A DNA stretch of 64,000 nt from Fulvimonas sp. R45 (GCF_030504985.1 NZ_JASERU010000016.1:29460-93459); one strand, 5' to 3'; numbered from the stretch's first letter, positions 46,017-55,381 are shown. The notes: a model not told the origin generated them from the letters alone. Made by a program: numbers and translations.

Positions 46017-46949
46017 ATGATCGAGACCGACCAGCTCACCCGATGCTACGGCCACCTTACCGCGGTGGATGCGCTGAGCATCCGCGCCGAGCCCGGCCAG
46101 GTGCTGGGCCTGCTGGGGCCGAACGGCGCGGGCAAGTCCACCGCGATGCGCATGATCGCGGGCTTCCTCGCGCCCACCTCGGGCACCGCGCGGGTCTGTG
46201 GGCACGACGTGCGGCGCGAGTCGCTGGCGGCCCGCCGCGCGCTGGGCTACCTGCCCGAGGGCGCGCCCAGCTACGGCGAGATGACCGTGCGCGAGTTCCT
46301 GGTCTTCATCGCCCGCGTGCGCGGCCTGCGCGAAGACCACGGCCGCCGCCGCTTCGACGACGTGGTGGGGCGGCTGCAGCTGGAGACCGTGCTGGAACAG
46401 TGCATCGACACCCTGTCCAAGGGCCTGCGACGCCGCGTGGGGCTGGCCCAGGCGATCCTGCACGACCCGCCGGTGCTGATGCTGGACGAGCCCACCGACG
46501 GCCTCGACCCGAACCAGAAGCACGCGGTGCGCCGGCTGATCGACGCGATGGCGCGCGAGCGCACCATCCTGATCTCCACCCACCTGCTGGAAGAGGTGCA
46601 CGCGCTGTGCAACCGCGTGGTGATCATCGCCCAGGGCAAGCTGCTGGCCGATGCCACGCCGGCCGAGCTGGAGGCCCGCTCGCGCTACCACGGCGCGGTG
46701 TCCTTCAGCGCGCCGGGCAGCGGCGTGTCGCAGGAGATGCTGGGGCGCCTGCCGCAGGTGGCAGGGGTGGAAGTGGACCCGCTGGACGGCCGCATCACGG
46801 TGTTCCCCAGGCCCGGCGAGCGCATCCTCGAGCCGGTGGAGCGGCTGCTGCGCGAGCAGGGGCTGGAAGTGTCGGAGATCCAGCTCGAGCGCGGCCGCCT
46901 CGACGAGGTGTTCCGCCAGATCACCCTGGGCGCGGAGGCCGCGGCATGA
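46017..46949 (+). CDS. ABC transporter ATP-binding protein (GldA-like)
   Basis: A 310-residue ATPase. Walker A is GPNGAGKST (residues 34-42), the signature is LSKGLRRRVGLAQAI (about 139), and Walker B is VLMLDEPTDGLDP (about 158-165). A C-terminal extension shows the DUF4162-like domain found in GldA. ATG 46017. It overlaps the permease start (ATGA). It probably powers the following membrane proteins in gliding-type/GldAFG or export-linked complexes. Confidence 0.92.
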   Translation: MIETDQLTRCYGHLTAVDALSIRAEPGQVLGLLGPNGAGKSTAMRMIAGFLAPTSGTARVCGHDVRRESLAARRALGYLPEGAPSYGEMTVREFLVFIARVRGLREDHGRRRFDDVVGRLQLETVLEQCIDTLSKGLRRRVGLAQAILHDPPVLMLDEPTDGLDPNQKHAVRRLIDAMARERTILISTHLLEEVHALCNRVVIIAQGKLLADATPAELEARSRYHGAVSFSAPGSGVSQEMLGRLPQVAGVEVDPLDGRITVFPRPGERILEPVERLLREQGLEVSEIQLERGRLDEVFRQITLGAEAAA

Positions 46950-47680
46950 GCCCGATGGCGGCGGTGGTGCGGCGCGAGCTGCGCAGCTATTTCGTGACGC
47001 CGGTGGCCTACGTGTTCCTGGTGATCTTCCTGGCGCTGGCCGGCATCCTCACCTTCTACGCGGGCGACTTCTACGAGCGCGGCCAGGCCGACCTGCAGCC
47101 GTTCTTCGCGATGCACCCGTGGCTGTACCTGATCCTGGTGCCGGCGGTGTCGATGCGACTGTGGGCCGAGGAGGCCAAGAGCGGCACGCAGGAGCTGCTG
47201 CTGACGCTGCCGGTGAGCCTGTGGCAGGCGATGCTGGGCAAGTTCCTCGCCGCCTGGCTGTTCGTGGGGCTGGCGCTGGCGCTGACCTTTCCGGTGTGGA
47301 TCACGGTGAACTACCTCGGCACGCCCGACAACGGCGTGATCGTGGCCGGCTACCTGGGCAGCTGGCTGATGGCCGGCGCGTTCCTGGCCATCGGCGCCTG
47401 CGTCTCCACGCTCACCCGCAGCCAGGTGGTGGCCTTCATCCTCACCGCGCTGGTCTGCGTGCTGCTGATCCTGGCCGGGCAGGCGCAGGTGATGGACTTC
47501 TTCCAGGGCACGCTGCCGCGCAAGCTGGTCAACGCGGCGGCGCACCTCAGCCTGCTGCGCCATTTCGAGGCGATCGCGCGCGGCGTGCTGGACGTGCGCG
47601 ACCTGCTGTACTTCGTGTTCACCATCGTGGCCTGGCTCGTCGCCGGCGTGCTGGTGCTCGACCTGAAGCGGATGCGCTGA
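46946..47680 (+). CDS. ABC transporter permease (GldF-like, ABC-2 type)
   Basis: A 244-residue protein with six hydrophobic helices and the ABC-2 family opening VVRRELRSYFVTPVAYVFLVIFLALAG, followed by RLWAEEAKSGTQELLLTLPVSLWQAMLGKFLAAW. It overlaps the ATPase gene by 4 bases and is followed after one base by the GldG-like gene. It matches the xanthomonad GldA-GldF-GldG group. Transported substrate unknown. Confidence 0.9.
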   Translation: MSPMAAVVRRELRSYFVTPVAYVFLVIFLALAGILTFYAGDFYERGQADLQPFFAMHPWLYLILVPAVSMRLWAEEAKSGTQELLLTLPVSLWQAMLGKFLAAWLFVGLALALTFPVWITVNYLGTPDNGVIVAGYLGSWLMAGAFLAIGACVSTLTRSQVVAFILTALVCVLLILAGQAQVMDFFQGTLPRKLVNAAAHLSLLRHFEAIARGVLDVRDLLYFVFTIVAWLVAGVLVLDLKRMR

Positions 47681-47681
47681 C

Positions 47682-49577
47682 ATGGCCGCCGTGCGTTTCC
47701 GCCGCCGTACCGCCCTGGTCGCCGCGCTGGTGCTGCTGGCGCTGGCCTGGGCCGCGCTGGTGCTGACCACCAGCCGCTGGCTGGGGCCGGCGCGGGTGGA
47801 CCTGACCACCGACCACCTCTACACCCTGGCGCCCGGTACCCGGCAGATCATCGACGGCCTGCGCCGGCCGCTGCGGCTGACCCTGTACTTCTCCGAGCAC
47901 GCCACCCGCGACCTGCCGCAGCTGCGCAGCTACGAACAGCGCGTGAACGAGATGCTGCAGGAGATGGTGTCGCGCTCGCACGGGCGCATCCGCCTGCGCG
48001 TGGTCGACCCGGTGCCTTATTCCGACGACGAGGCCAGCGCCGAGGGCAACGGCCTCACCGCGGCCAGCGGCGGCAGCAACGGCGAACGGGTGTTCTTCGG
48101 GCTGGTCGGCAGCACCCTGCCGCCCGGCGCCGACGGCGAGCCGGAACCGGACGACGCCGAGCCCGGCACGCGCACGCTGTCGATCCCGTTCTTCGACCCG
48201 TCGCGCGAAGTATTCCTGGAATACGACATCGCCAAGCTGCTGTACGAACTGGACGAGCCGGCCAAGCCGCGCATCGGCGTGATCAGCTCGCTGCCGGTGA
48301 TGGGCAACCCCATCCTGGGCAAGCAGCCGTGGACGGCGATGCGCCAGCTCGAGCAGCTGTTCGACGTCACGGCGATCGATCCGGACAAGCTCAAGCGGGT
48401 GGGCACGGACATCCAGGTGCTGCTGCTGATCCATCCCAAGCACCTGTCCGACGACGCGCAGTACGCGCTCGACCAGTACGTGCTGCGCGGTGGCCACCTG
48501 GTGGTGTTCGTCGATCCGGACGCGGAGTCGGACACCACGCCGTACATCAACGGCAGCACCGGCGTCACCGACGACCACAACTCCGACCTGCCGCGCCTGT
48601 TCGCCGACTGGGGCGTGACGTACGACCCCACCCAGGTGGTGCTGGACCGCGACCGCGCGCTGCCGATCGAGCTGGCCGGGGTGAACCTGGCGCATCCGGC
48701 GATGCTGGGCCTGGGCCAGCAGGAGCTGAACCATGCCGACGTGGTCACCGCCAGCCTGCAGCGCATCAACGTCTCCAGCGCCGGCCACTTCGACCTCGCG
48801 CCGAATGCCACCACGCGGCTGGTCCCGCTGCTGCAGAGCAGCGCCGACGCCGAGCTGGTGCCGGCGCGGCGGGTGGTCGAGGCCAGCAGCGACCCCACCC
48901 AGCTGCTGCAGGACTACCAGCCCGGCAACCAGCATTACGTGATCGCCGCGCGGCTGCGCGGCAGCTTTGCCAGCGCGTTCCCCGACCGCGCGAAGCAGCC
49001 CGGCCATCTCGCCGTCTCGAAACCGGACAGCGAGGTGATCCTGGTCGCCGACACCGACCTGCTCACCGACCGGCTGTGGGTGGACACGCAGACCTTCCTC
49101 GGCCAGCCCACGCTCAGCGCGTTCGCCAACAACGGCGACTTCGTGATGAACCTGGTGGACAACCTCAGCGGCTCCTCGGCGCTGCTGTCGATCCGCGGCC
49201 GCGCCACCTCGCAGCGCCCGTTCACCCGGGTGCTGGCGCTGCAGCGCGCCGCCGACCGGAAGTTCCTGCAGAAGAAGCAGGAGCTGGAAAGCGAGCTGGC
49301 CGAGACCAAGCGTCGCCTGGACGAGCTGCAGCCGGCCAAGGGCGCGCACGACAACGCCACCAGCGCCGAGCAGCGCCACGAGATCGAGCAGTTCCTGCAG
49401 CGCAAGCTGGCGATCAGCAAGGAGCTGCGCGACGTGCAACACCAGCTCAACGCCGAGATCGACGCGCTGGGCTTCCGGCTCAAGGTGATCAACATCATGC
49501 TGGTGCCGGCCCTGGTGACCCTGATCGGCCTGCTCTACGGCTGGCGCCGGGTACGCCGCAACCGCAGCCGGCTCTAA
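47682..49577 (+). CDS. GldG-family ABC-associated protein
   Basis: A 631-residue membrane protein. An N-terminal helix (about 10-28) is followed by the GldG motif RVDLTTDHLYTLAPGTRQII and a large soluble GldG/DUF region with PLRLTLYFSEHATRDLPQLRSYEQRV and RGGHLVVFVDPDAE. A coiled coil (about 527-590, many Lys/Glu) precedes a C-terminal helix. In most relatives a DUF4340 gene follows; here the next gene is ctaG, so the fourth component seems absent. The role of the complex is unknown. Confidence 0.88.
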   Translation: MAAVRFRRRTALVAALVLLALAWAALVLTTSRWLGPARVDLTTDHLYTLAPGTRQIIDGLRRPLRLTLYFSEHATRDLPQLRSYEQRVNEMLQEMVSRSHGRIRLRVVDPVPYSDDEASAEGNGLTAASGGSNGERVFFGLVGSTLPPGADGEPEPDDAEPGTRTLSIPFFDPSREVFLEYDIAKLLYELDEPAKPRIGVISSLPVMGNPILGKQPWTAMRQLEQLFDVTAIDPDKLKRVGTDIQVLLLIHPKHLSDDAQYALDQYVLRGGHLVVFVDPDAESDTTPYINGSTGVTDDHNSDLPRLFADWGVTYDPTQVVLDRDRALPIELAGVNLAHPAMLGLGQQELNHADVVTASLQRINVSSAGHFDLAPNATTRLVPLLQSSADAELVPARRVVEASSDPTQLLQDYQPGNQHYVIAARLRGSFASAFPDRAKQPGHLAVSKPDSEVILVADTDLLTDRLWVDTQTFLGQPTLSAFANNGDFVMNLVDNLSGSSALLSIRGRATSQRPFTRVLALQRAADRKFLQKKQELESELAETKRRLDELQPAKGAHDNATSAEQRHEIEQFLQRKLAISKELRDVQHQLNAEIDALGFRLKVINIMLVPALVTLIGLLYGWRRVRRNRSRL

Positions 49578-49683
49578 TCATGCCGCGGCAGGGCGGCAAT
49601 CCGCCGCAAGCGTGCACGGACATCGCCCCGCGGCGCCGCGCTATGCTGCGGCGTCGGCGCCGCGGGCCGGCGTGGATGGGCCG

Positions 49684-50550
49684 ATGATCGCGATCTTGTC
49701 GAAATGGCTGGTGCCGTGGGAATTCTCCTGGGTCTTCCTGGCCTGCTTCCTCGCGGCCGGCGTGCTGTACTGGCGCGGCAGCCGGCGCGTGCGCACGGGT
49801 CTGGGCCGCAAGCTGGCGTTCTGGGGCGGCATGGCGGTGGTCTACCTCACGCTGCACACCTACCTGGATTTCTACGCCGAGCACGAGTTCTTCATGCACC
49901 GGCTGCAGCAGTTGCTGCTGCACCACATCGTGCCGCTGCTGATCGTGGCCTCGCACCCGGGCGCGGTGCTGCGCGCGGGGTTGCCGCTGGCGTGGCGCAC
50001 GCGCCTGCTGCGGCCGCTGGAACGCTCGTGGCCGTGGCGCGCGTGCATGGGTGTGCTGCTCAACCCGGCGGTGGCCACGGTACTGTTCGTGCTGTTCATC
50101 CTGGTCTGGCTGGTCCCGTCGATGCAGACGCTGGCGATGCTGGACTGGCGCGTGTACCGCTTCATGAACTGGTCGATGATCGTCAGCGGCTTCGCTTACT
50201 GGTCGCTGGTGCTCGACCATCGCCCGCACCCGCCGGGGCGCATGGTGGCAGGCATGCGCGTGCTGTCGCCCGGGATCACGATGACGCCGCAGATCCTCGC
50301 CGGCGCGATCATCACCTTCTCGCGCCACGACCTGTACCCAATCTTCGAGATCTGCGGCCGCGCCTTCAGCTTCAACGTGCTGACCGGGCAACTGGTGGGC
50401 GGCATCATCATCTGGGTGCCGGCCGGCGTAGTGGAGAGCATCGGCGCGCTGATGGCGATGCGCAACTGGCTGCGGCTGTCGCGTAGTGGGCGCATCCGGC
50501 GCGAGGCGCGGCTGCGCGGCGGACGGCCTGCGTCGCTGGAACTGCGCTGA
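49684..50550 (+). CDS. ctaG: Cytochrome c oxidase assembly protein, caa3_CtaG family
   Basis: A 288-residue integral membrane protein with seven hydrophobic helices. The caa3-CtaG type is marked by LHTYLDFYAEHEFFMHRLQQLLLHHIVPLLIVASHPG and, near the C-terminus, SPGITMTPQILAGAIITFSRHDLYPIFEICGR. The His and Met residues suit copper handling for the CuB or CuA site. It lies next to SCO and PCu(A)C genes on the other strand, which fits cytochrome oxidase assembly. Confidence 0.85.
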   Translation: MIAILSKWLVPWEFSWVFLACFLAAGVLYWRGSRRVRTGLGRKLAFWGGMAVVYLTLHTYLDFYAEHEFFMHRLQQLLLHHIVPLLIVASHPGAVLRAGLPLAWRTRLLRPLERSWPWRACMGVLLNPAVATVLFVLFILVWLVPSMQTLAMLDWRVYRFMNWSMIVSGFAYWSLVLDHRPHPPGRMVAGMRVLSPGITMTPQILAGAIITFSRHDLYPIFEICGRAFSFNVLTGQLVGGIIIWVPAGVVESIGALMAMRNWLRLSRSGRIRREARLRGGRPASLELR

Positions 50551-50556
50551 ACCGGC

Positions 50557-50997
50557 TCAGTCCGCGTTGGCGGGGCGCACCTGGAAACCGACGGCGAGCG
50601 TGCTGCCGTCGGCGAAGCGCAGCGTCACCGGCACCGTGTCGCCGGGCTTCAGCGTCCGCGCGGCGCGCTCCAGCATCAGGTGGTAGCCGCCCGGCGCCAG
50701 CGCGGCGCGGCCGTGCGCGGGAATGTCCAAATGATCGGCCATCGCCATTTCGCTCATGCCATCGTGCATGGCGCTTCGGTGCAGCATCGTGCTGGCGTAG
50801 TCCGTGCTGGCCGCGCCGGTGAGGCGGGCCGGCTGGTCGCCGTCGTTGGCCAGCTCGACATAGCCGCTGGCGGGCAGGGCGCCGGGCAGCAGGCGGATCC
50901 ACGCATGGTTGGCGCGCACGTGGTCGGCCTGCGCGGCGTGGGCGGCACCCGCACCCAGCAGGCCGGCGAACAGCAGGGCGAGGGCGCGGCGCTTCAT
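50557..50997 (-). CDS. Periplasmic copper chaperone PCu(A)C
   Basis: A 146-residue exported protein with a signal peptide (about 1-20, ending AHA-AQ). The copper site H-M-x10-M-x21-H-x-M is recognisable in TMLHRSAMHDGMSEMAMADH and GYHLMLERA. It delivers Cu(I) for the CuA site of cytochrome oxidase in its family. It overlaps the SCO gene by 4 bases and is co-translated with it. Confidence 0.93.
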   Translation of the reverse strand: MKRRALALLFAGLLGAGAAHAAQADHVRANHAWIRLLPGALPASGYVELANDGDQPARLTGAASTDYASTMLHRSAMHDGMSEMAMADHLDIPAHGRAALAPGGYHLMLERAARTLKPGDTVPVTLRFADGSTLAVGFQVRPANAD

Positions 50998-51602
50998 GGC
51001 GCATCCTTCTGTGCGATCAGCAGCCCCAGGTCGTGTCCGATCTGCGCCTGGGAGTCGGGCGGCGTGGCCAGCAGGCGCGCATGGCCGGCGCGGTCGAAGA
51101 CGTAGATGGCCGAGCTGTGGCTCACCTCATAGCCGCTGTCGCCCTTGGCGGGCTCGCGGGTGAACGAGGCGCGGTAGCGCTTCACCAGCGCCTCGATGTC
51201 GCGCGGCGAGCCGGTAAGGCCCACCGCGCGCGGGTCGAAGGCGCGCACGTAGTCGTGCAGCACCGCCGGCGTGTCGCGAGCGGGGTCCACGCTGACGAAC
51301 AGGATGCGCACGTCGTCGGCCGGCTTGCCCAGCTTCTGCAGCACGGCATGCAGGTGGGCGAGGGTGAGCGGGCAGACGTCGGGGCAATGCGTGTAGCCGA
51401 AGTACAGCAGCAGCACCTTGCCCCTGTAGTCGGCGGCGGTGACCGTCTTGCCGCTGTCGTCGACGAGCCTGAAGGAGAGGTCGGGCATGTGCCCGCGGAT
51501 GCTGGTGAGCTGCCACGGTACCGCCGTGTCGCGCTGGCAACCGGCGAGCAGCAGGGCGGCGGCGAGCAACAGGGCGAACGGGGCGAGGCGCGGCAGCTTC
51601 AT
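50994..51602 (-). CDS. SCO1/SenC-family copper chaperone lipoprotein
   Basis: A 202-residue protein with a lipobox LLAGC (Cys22), so membrane-anchored and periplasmic. The thioredoxin-like core holds the copper motif C-P-D-V-C (Cys73, Cys77) and the distal His in EVSHSSAIYVFD (about 162). It acts with the PCu(A)C protein and CtaG in cytochrome oxidase copper insertion. It starts at ATG 51602. Confidence 0.94.
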   Translation of the reverse strand: MKLPRLAPFALLLAAALLLAGCQRDTAVPWQLTSIRGHMPDLSFRLVDDSGKTVTAADYRGKVLLLYFGYTHCPDVCPLTLAHLHAVLQKLGKPADDVRILFVSVDPARDTPAVLHDYVRAFDPRAVGLTGSPRDIEALVKRYRASFTREPAKGDSGYEVSHSSAIYVFDRAGHARLLATPPDSQAQIGHDLGLLIAQKDAP

Positions 51603-51674
51603 GCGAGAATCCGGGCGAAGGCTTCGGCCAGCATACGCCACCGCCGCGCCCGCCGAGGCCAGGAACCCGCCCGC

Positions 51675-52055
51675 ATGCGACAACTTGCCCGATCCCGCGC
51701 CGGCCTTTTCGCCGGCCTCGCCGGCGCCAGCGCCGTGCTGCTCGGCGCCTTCGGCGCGCATGCGTTGCGCGGCGTGCTCGACGCCGGCCACCGCGAACTG
51801 TGGCACACCGCCGTGCAGTACCACTTCTGGCATGCGCTGGCGCTGGCCGTGGCGGCCCTGGGCGGACACGGCCGGGCCGGTCGCTGGGCGACCGCGGCCT
51901 TCGCGCTGGGCATCGTGCTGTTCAGCGGCAGCCTGTACGCGCTGGCGCTGGGCGCGCCGCGCTGGACCGGCATCGTCACGCCGTTCGGTGGCCTGGCCTT
52001 CGTCGCGGGCTGGATCGCGTTGGGCGTGGCGCTGGGAGCGCGTGCGGACGGCTGA
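51675..52055 (+). CDS. DUF423 family membrane protein
   Basis: A 126-residue protein of four helices with the DUF423 motif GLAGASAVLLGAFGAHALR and the middle segment HTAVQYHFWHALAL. Start ATG 51675; divergent from the SCO gene. DUF423 proteins are widespread with no known function. Confidence 0.88.
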   Translation: MRQLARSRAGLFAGLAGASAVLLGAFGAHALRGVLDAGHRELWHTAVQYHFWHALALAVAALGGHGRAGRWATAAFALGIVLFSGSLYALALGAPRWTGIVTPFGGLAFVAGWIALGVALGARADG

Positions 52056-52112
52056 AGCCGCACGCCGCCATGGCGTCATGCCCCTGTCATGGCGCGGTGC
52101 CAGCATCGCGGC

Positions 52113-52553
52113 ATGGACAAGAGCCTGCCCTTCGCCTGGTCTCCAACGGTCTCGCCGCGCTGGCACCGCACCGCGCGGCGGAACGCCTCGCTGGGCCGGC
52201 AGGCCGGCGCGGCCGCGGCCGCCGCGTGCATCGCGCTGGCCGCGTGGTTCGCCTGGATGGCCTGGCCGCGCGCGCCGGCGCAGGACGCGGCGCCGGTGGA
52301 TACGCACACCTTCGCGCACTGGCAGGGTGGGGGCCGCGACTGGCTGCTCAAGCTGGAGCCGGCGCAGGGCACGCTGTCGGTCTACGACGCCGGCGACGGA
52401 CGCCCCTTGCGCCGCCTGGCGGTGCCCGGTGCGCGCGCGATCGTGCTCGAGGACGACTGGCTGTTCGTGCTCGGCCCGGCTTCGCCGCGCCTGCTGCGAC
52501 TGCCCGGACTGGCGCCGCGGCAGGACGGCGGCCATGGGTCCGCGCAGCCCTGA
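52113..52553 (+). CDS. Single-pass membrane protein, unknown
   Basis: A 146-residue protein with one clear hydrophobic helix (about 36-53) and a soluble C-terminal part (residues 55-146) with a repeated beta-strand look, as in DWLLKLEPAQGTLSVYDAGDG and IVLEDDWLFVLGP. A candidate start at 52089 gives eight extra residues. Function unknown; the next gene is convergent. Confidence 0.6.
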   Translation: MDKSLPFAWSPTVSPRWHRTARRNASLGRQAGAAAAAACIALAAWFAWMAWPRAPAQDAAPVDTHTFAHWQGGGRDWLLKLEPAQGTLSVYDAGDGRPLRRLAVPGARAIVLEDDWLFVLGPASPRLLRLPGLAPRQDGGHGSAQP

Positions 52554-52564
52554 CGCGGGATCGT

Positions 52565-52750
52565 TCAATCGCCGTCGACGACCGGCGCGGCCTTGCCCGG
52601 CTTCAGCCGTCCCGACTTGCGCAGCGCCTCGCGCAGCACGTACTCGATCTGCGCGTTGAGGCTGCGCAGGTCGTCCTCGGACCAGCGCTGCATGGCGTCG
52701 AGCACGGCAGCGCTGATCCGCAGCGGGTAGGCTTTCTTCTCGCCGGCCAT
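52565..52750 (-). CDS. Arc-type ribbon-helix-helix DNA-binding protein
   Basis: A 61-residue protein. The beta strand [20 protein letters not shown] and helices [22 protein letters not shown] match the Arc/Mnt ribbon-helix-helix fold, with a short basic tail. It follows the SPFH gene by 7 bases and is probably co-transcribed. It is the natural candidate to bind the palindrome upstream of the SPFH gene. No toxin gene is next to it. Confidence 0.82.
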   Translation of the reverse strand: MAGEKKAYPLRISAAVLDAMQRWSEDDLRSLNAQIEYVLREALRKSGRLKPGKAAPVVDGD

Positions 52751-52757
52751 GCCGCCG

Positions 52758-53609
52758 TCAGGTGTACAGCGTGCCGGTGTTGAGCACGGGCTGGGTGCCG
52801 CGCTCGCCGCACAGCACCACCAGCAGGTTGCTGACCATCGCGGCCTTGCGTTCCTCGTCCAGTTCCACCACGCCCTGCTTGCGCAGCGCTTCCAGCGCCA
52901 TGCCGACCATGCCCACCGCGCCCTCCACGATGCGCTCGCGGGCGGCGACGATGGCGCCGGCCTGCTGGCGCTGCAGCATGGCCTGGGCGATCTCCTGCGC
53001 GTAGGCGAGGTGGCTGATGCGCGCCTCAGTGACCTCGACGCCGGCCTTGCCCAGCCGCGCCTGGATCTCATCGCGCAGGTGCGTGTTGATCTCCTCGCCA
53101 TGGCTGCGCAGCGAGGGCTGGCCATCGGCGTGCGCGTCGTAGGGATAGCTCTGCGCCATCTGCCGCAATGCCGACTCGCTCTGGATGTGCACGAAGTTCT
53201 CGTAGTCGTCCACGCAGAACACCGCCTCGGCGGTGTCCACCACTTGCCACACCACCACGGCGGCGATCTCGATCGGGTTGCCGTCGCTGTCGTTGACCTT
53301 CAGCCTGCCGCTCTCGAAGTTGCGCACGCGCAGCGAGACGCGGCGCCGGGCGTAGACCGGGTTGGTCCAGCGCAGGCCCTCGTCGCGCACCGTGCCGGCA
53401 TACTTGCCGAACAGCTGCATCACCTGCCCGGTGTTGGGCGCGACCTGGAAGAAGCCCTTGACCAGGAAGATCTCCAGCACCTCCAGCAGGATGCCGAGCA
53501 GGGCGTACGGGCCGCGCGCGGCCAGCAGGGCCACGCCGGCGACGGCGACCAGCGCGCAGAGCCCGACGAATGGAATGCCGGCGACCGAAAAGCCCTTGCG
53601 TTCGTTCAT
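52758..53609 (-). CDS. SPFH/band-7 (stomatin-like) membrane protein
   Basis: A 283-residue protein. Two N-terminal hydrophobic stretches (about 12-52) are followed by an SPFH domain ([40 protein letters not shown] and [15 protein letters not shown]) and a C-terminal coiled-coil region ([40 protein letters not shown]). Such proteins form oligomers at membrane microdomains. ATG 53609, with GGAGGG 8 bases upstream. A perfect palindrome lies 29-47 bases before the start. Confidence 0.9.
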   Translation of the reverse strand: MNERKGFSVAGIPFVGLCALVAVAGVALLAARGPYALLGILLEVLEIFLVKGFFQVAPNTGQVMQLFGKYAGTVRDEGLRWTNPVYARRRVSLRVRNFESGRLKVNDSDGNPIEIAAVVVWQVVDTAEAVFCVDDYENFVHIQSESALRQMAQSYPYDAHADGQPSLRSHGEEINTHLRDEIQARLGKAGVEVTEARISHLAYAQEIAQAMLQRQQAGAIVAARERIVEGAVGMVGMALEALRKQGVVELDEERKAAMVSNLLVVLCGERGTQPVLNTGTLYT

Positions 53610-53637
53610 GACTAGCCCTCCCGTGACTGGGGGTATC

Positions 53638-53656
53638 AGATATCAGATTGATATCT
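53638..53656. promoter_or_regulatory. Palindromic operator upstream of the SPFH-Arc operon
   Basis: AGATATCA (53638-53645), GAT, TGATATCT (53649-53656) is a perfect palindrome with 8-bp arms. TATCAGA is also repeated in tandem (53634-53647). It sits 29 bases before the SPFH start and is a good candidate operator for the Arc-type repressor encoded at the end of the operon. The rest of 53657-53863 holds no clear gene. Confidence 0.6.
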
Positions 53657-53863
53657 TCCGCAAGTGGCTTTCGCGGGCATGGCCGTGGCCGGGCGGGTTC
53701 GCGGGAACGCGCTTTCCGCGGGCCGGCGCCGCCGTGCGACCGGGGTGGCGCCGCGTGCGCGGCACGGCATCGGCGCGCGGCGTTGTAGCATCGTGCGGAA
53801 CGGCGCGGCGCCGCCGCGCACTGGTGTCACGACGGCCGCGGCCGTCCCGGGCGGAGGATGACG

Positions 53864-55381
53864 ATGGAATCGACGGGTGGCTTCTCGCACTGGCTGGTGG
53901 TGCTGGTGGAGGCGGTGGTGGTGGCGTTCCTGCTGGCGTTCGTGATCGGCGTGGTGGTGGTGCTGGTCACCTGGCTGGTGGACCGCAACCAGACCTCCAA
54001 CTCGGTGCTGCGTAACTTCCCGGTGATCGGCCACTTCCGCTACGGCTTCCTGCGCCTGGGCGAGTTCTTCCGCCAGTACCTCTACTCCAGCGACCGCGAG
54101 GAGCTGCCGTTCAACCGCGCCGAGCGCGTGTGGGTGTACCGCGCCGCGAAGAACGCGGACAACACCAACGCCTTCGGCTCCACCCGCGACCTGCGCGCCG
54201 AGGGCGTGCCGTTCTTCGTCAACGCGGCCTTTCCGGCGCTGGGCGACCACCATGTGGAGGCGAAGCCGGTGCGCATCGGCCCCTACGCACGGGAGCCCTA
54301 CGACCACGCCGCGTTCTTCAACATCTCGGCGATGAGTTTCGGCGCGCTGTCGGCGCCGGCGGTGCGCGCGCTGTCGCACGGCGCGGCCAAGGCGGGCATC
54401 TGGATGGACACCGGCGAGGGCGGCCTGGCGCCATACCACCTGGAAGGCGGCTGCGACATCGTGTTCGAGATCGGCACCGCCAAGTACGGCGTGCGCACGC
54501 CCGACGGCAAGCTGGATGACCGGAAGCTGCAGGCGATCTGCGCCCACCGGCAGGTGAAGATGGTCAGCATCAAGCTCGGCCAGGGCGCCAAGCCCGGCAT
54601 GGGCGGCTTGTTGCCGGGCGCCAAGGTGACGCCGGAGATCGCCGAGATCCGCGGCATCCCGGTGGGCGAGGATTCGCAGAGCCCGAACCGCCACCTGGAC
54701 ATCGCCAGCGTGCCGCAGCTGCTGGACGCCATCGCGCACATCCGCGACCTCACCGGCAAGCCCACCGGCTTCAAGGCGGTGTTCGGCGACATGCGCATGG
54801 TCGAGGACCTGTGCGACGAGGTGCGCAAGCGAGGCATCGAGAGCGCGCCGGACTTCATCATCGTCGACGGCTCCGAAGGCGGCACCGGCGCCGCGCCGCA
54901 GACGCTGATGGAAGGCGTGGGCCTGCCGCTGCACGAGGCGCTGCCGATGCTGGTCAACACGCTGATCGGGCGCAGCCTGCGCGACCGCGTCAAGGTGATC
55001 TGCTCGGGCAAGCGCATCACCGCCTACGACGTGGCGTGGGCGCTGTCGATGGGCGCGGACTTCGTCAACTCCGCGCGTGGGTTCATGCTGGCGCTGGGTT
55101 GCATCCAGTCGCTGCAGTGCAACCGCAACACCTGCCCCACCGGCATCACCACGCAGAACCCGAAGCTGCAGCGCGGGCTGGTAGTCAGCGACAAGACCGA
55201 CAAGGTGGCCAACTACGCGCGGAACGTGATGCACGAGGTCGGCATCATCGCGCACAGTTGCGGCCTGGAAGACCCGCGCGAACTCGACCGCACGCATTGC
55301 CGCGTGGTGGGCGACGACGGCATCTCGGTGCCGCTGGTGCAGCTGTTCCCGTATCCGGAGAGTAGCGCGGCTTCGTCTTGA
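53864..55381 (+). CDS. FMN-binding glutamate synthase-family oxidoreductase
   Basis: A 505-residue protein. An N-terminal membrane helix (about 10-38) precedes a GltB-like FMN/Fe-S barrel: FNISAMSFGALSAPAVRAL, MDTGEGGLAPYHLEGGCDIVF, KLGQGAKPGMGG and IVDGSEGGTGAAPQTLMEG. An iron-sulfur Cys cluster is seen in CNRNTCPTGITTQNP. There is no glutaminase domain, so it is not a full glutamate synthase. ATG 53864 is chosen (GGAGG 6 bases upstream) over the ATG six bases earlier. Substrate unknown. Confidence 0.9.
   Translation: MESTGGFSHWLVVLVEAVVVAFLLAFVIGVVVVLVTWLVDRNQTSNSVLRNFPVIGHFRYGFLRLGEFFRQYLYSSDREELPFNRAERVWVYRAAKNADNTNAFGSTRDLRAEGVPFFVNAAFPALGDHHVEAKPVRIGPYAREPYDHAAFFNISAMSFGALSAPAVRALSHGAAKAGIWMDTGEGGLAPYHLEGGCDIVFEIGTAKYGVRTPDGKLDDRKLQAICAHRQVKMVSIKLGQGAKPGMGGLLPGAKVTPEIAEIRGIPVGEDSQSPNRHLDIASVPQLLDAIAHIRDLTGKPTGFKAVFGDMRMVEDLCDEVRKRGIESAPDFIIVDGSEGGTGAAPQTLMEGVGLPLHEALPMLVNTLIGRSLRDRVKVICSGKRITAYDVAWALSMGADFVNSARGFMLALGCIQSLQCNRNTCPTGITTQNPKLQRGLVVSDKTDKVANYARNVMHEVGIIAHSCGLEDPRELDRTHCRVVGDDGISVPLVQLFPYPESSAASS

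Noticed and set aside
52565..52750. Type II toxin-antitoxin antitoxin
   Set aside because: No toxin gene adjoins; the partner is an SPFH membrane protein.
53864..55381. Glutamate synthase large subunit
   Set aside because: Too short and without glutaminase or gltD neighbour; it is the membrane-anchored FMN-binding relative.
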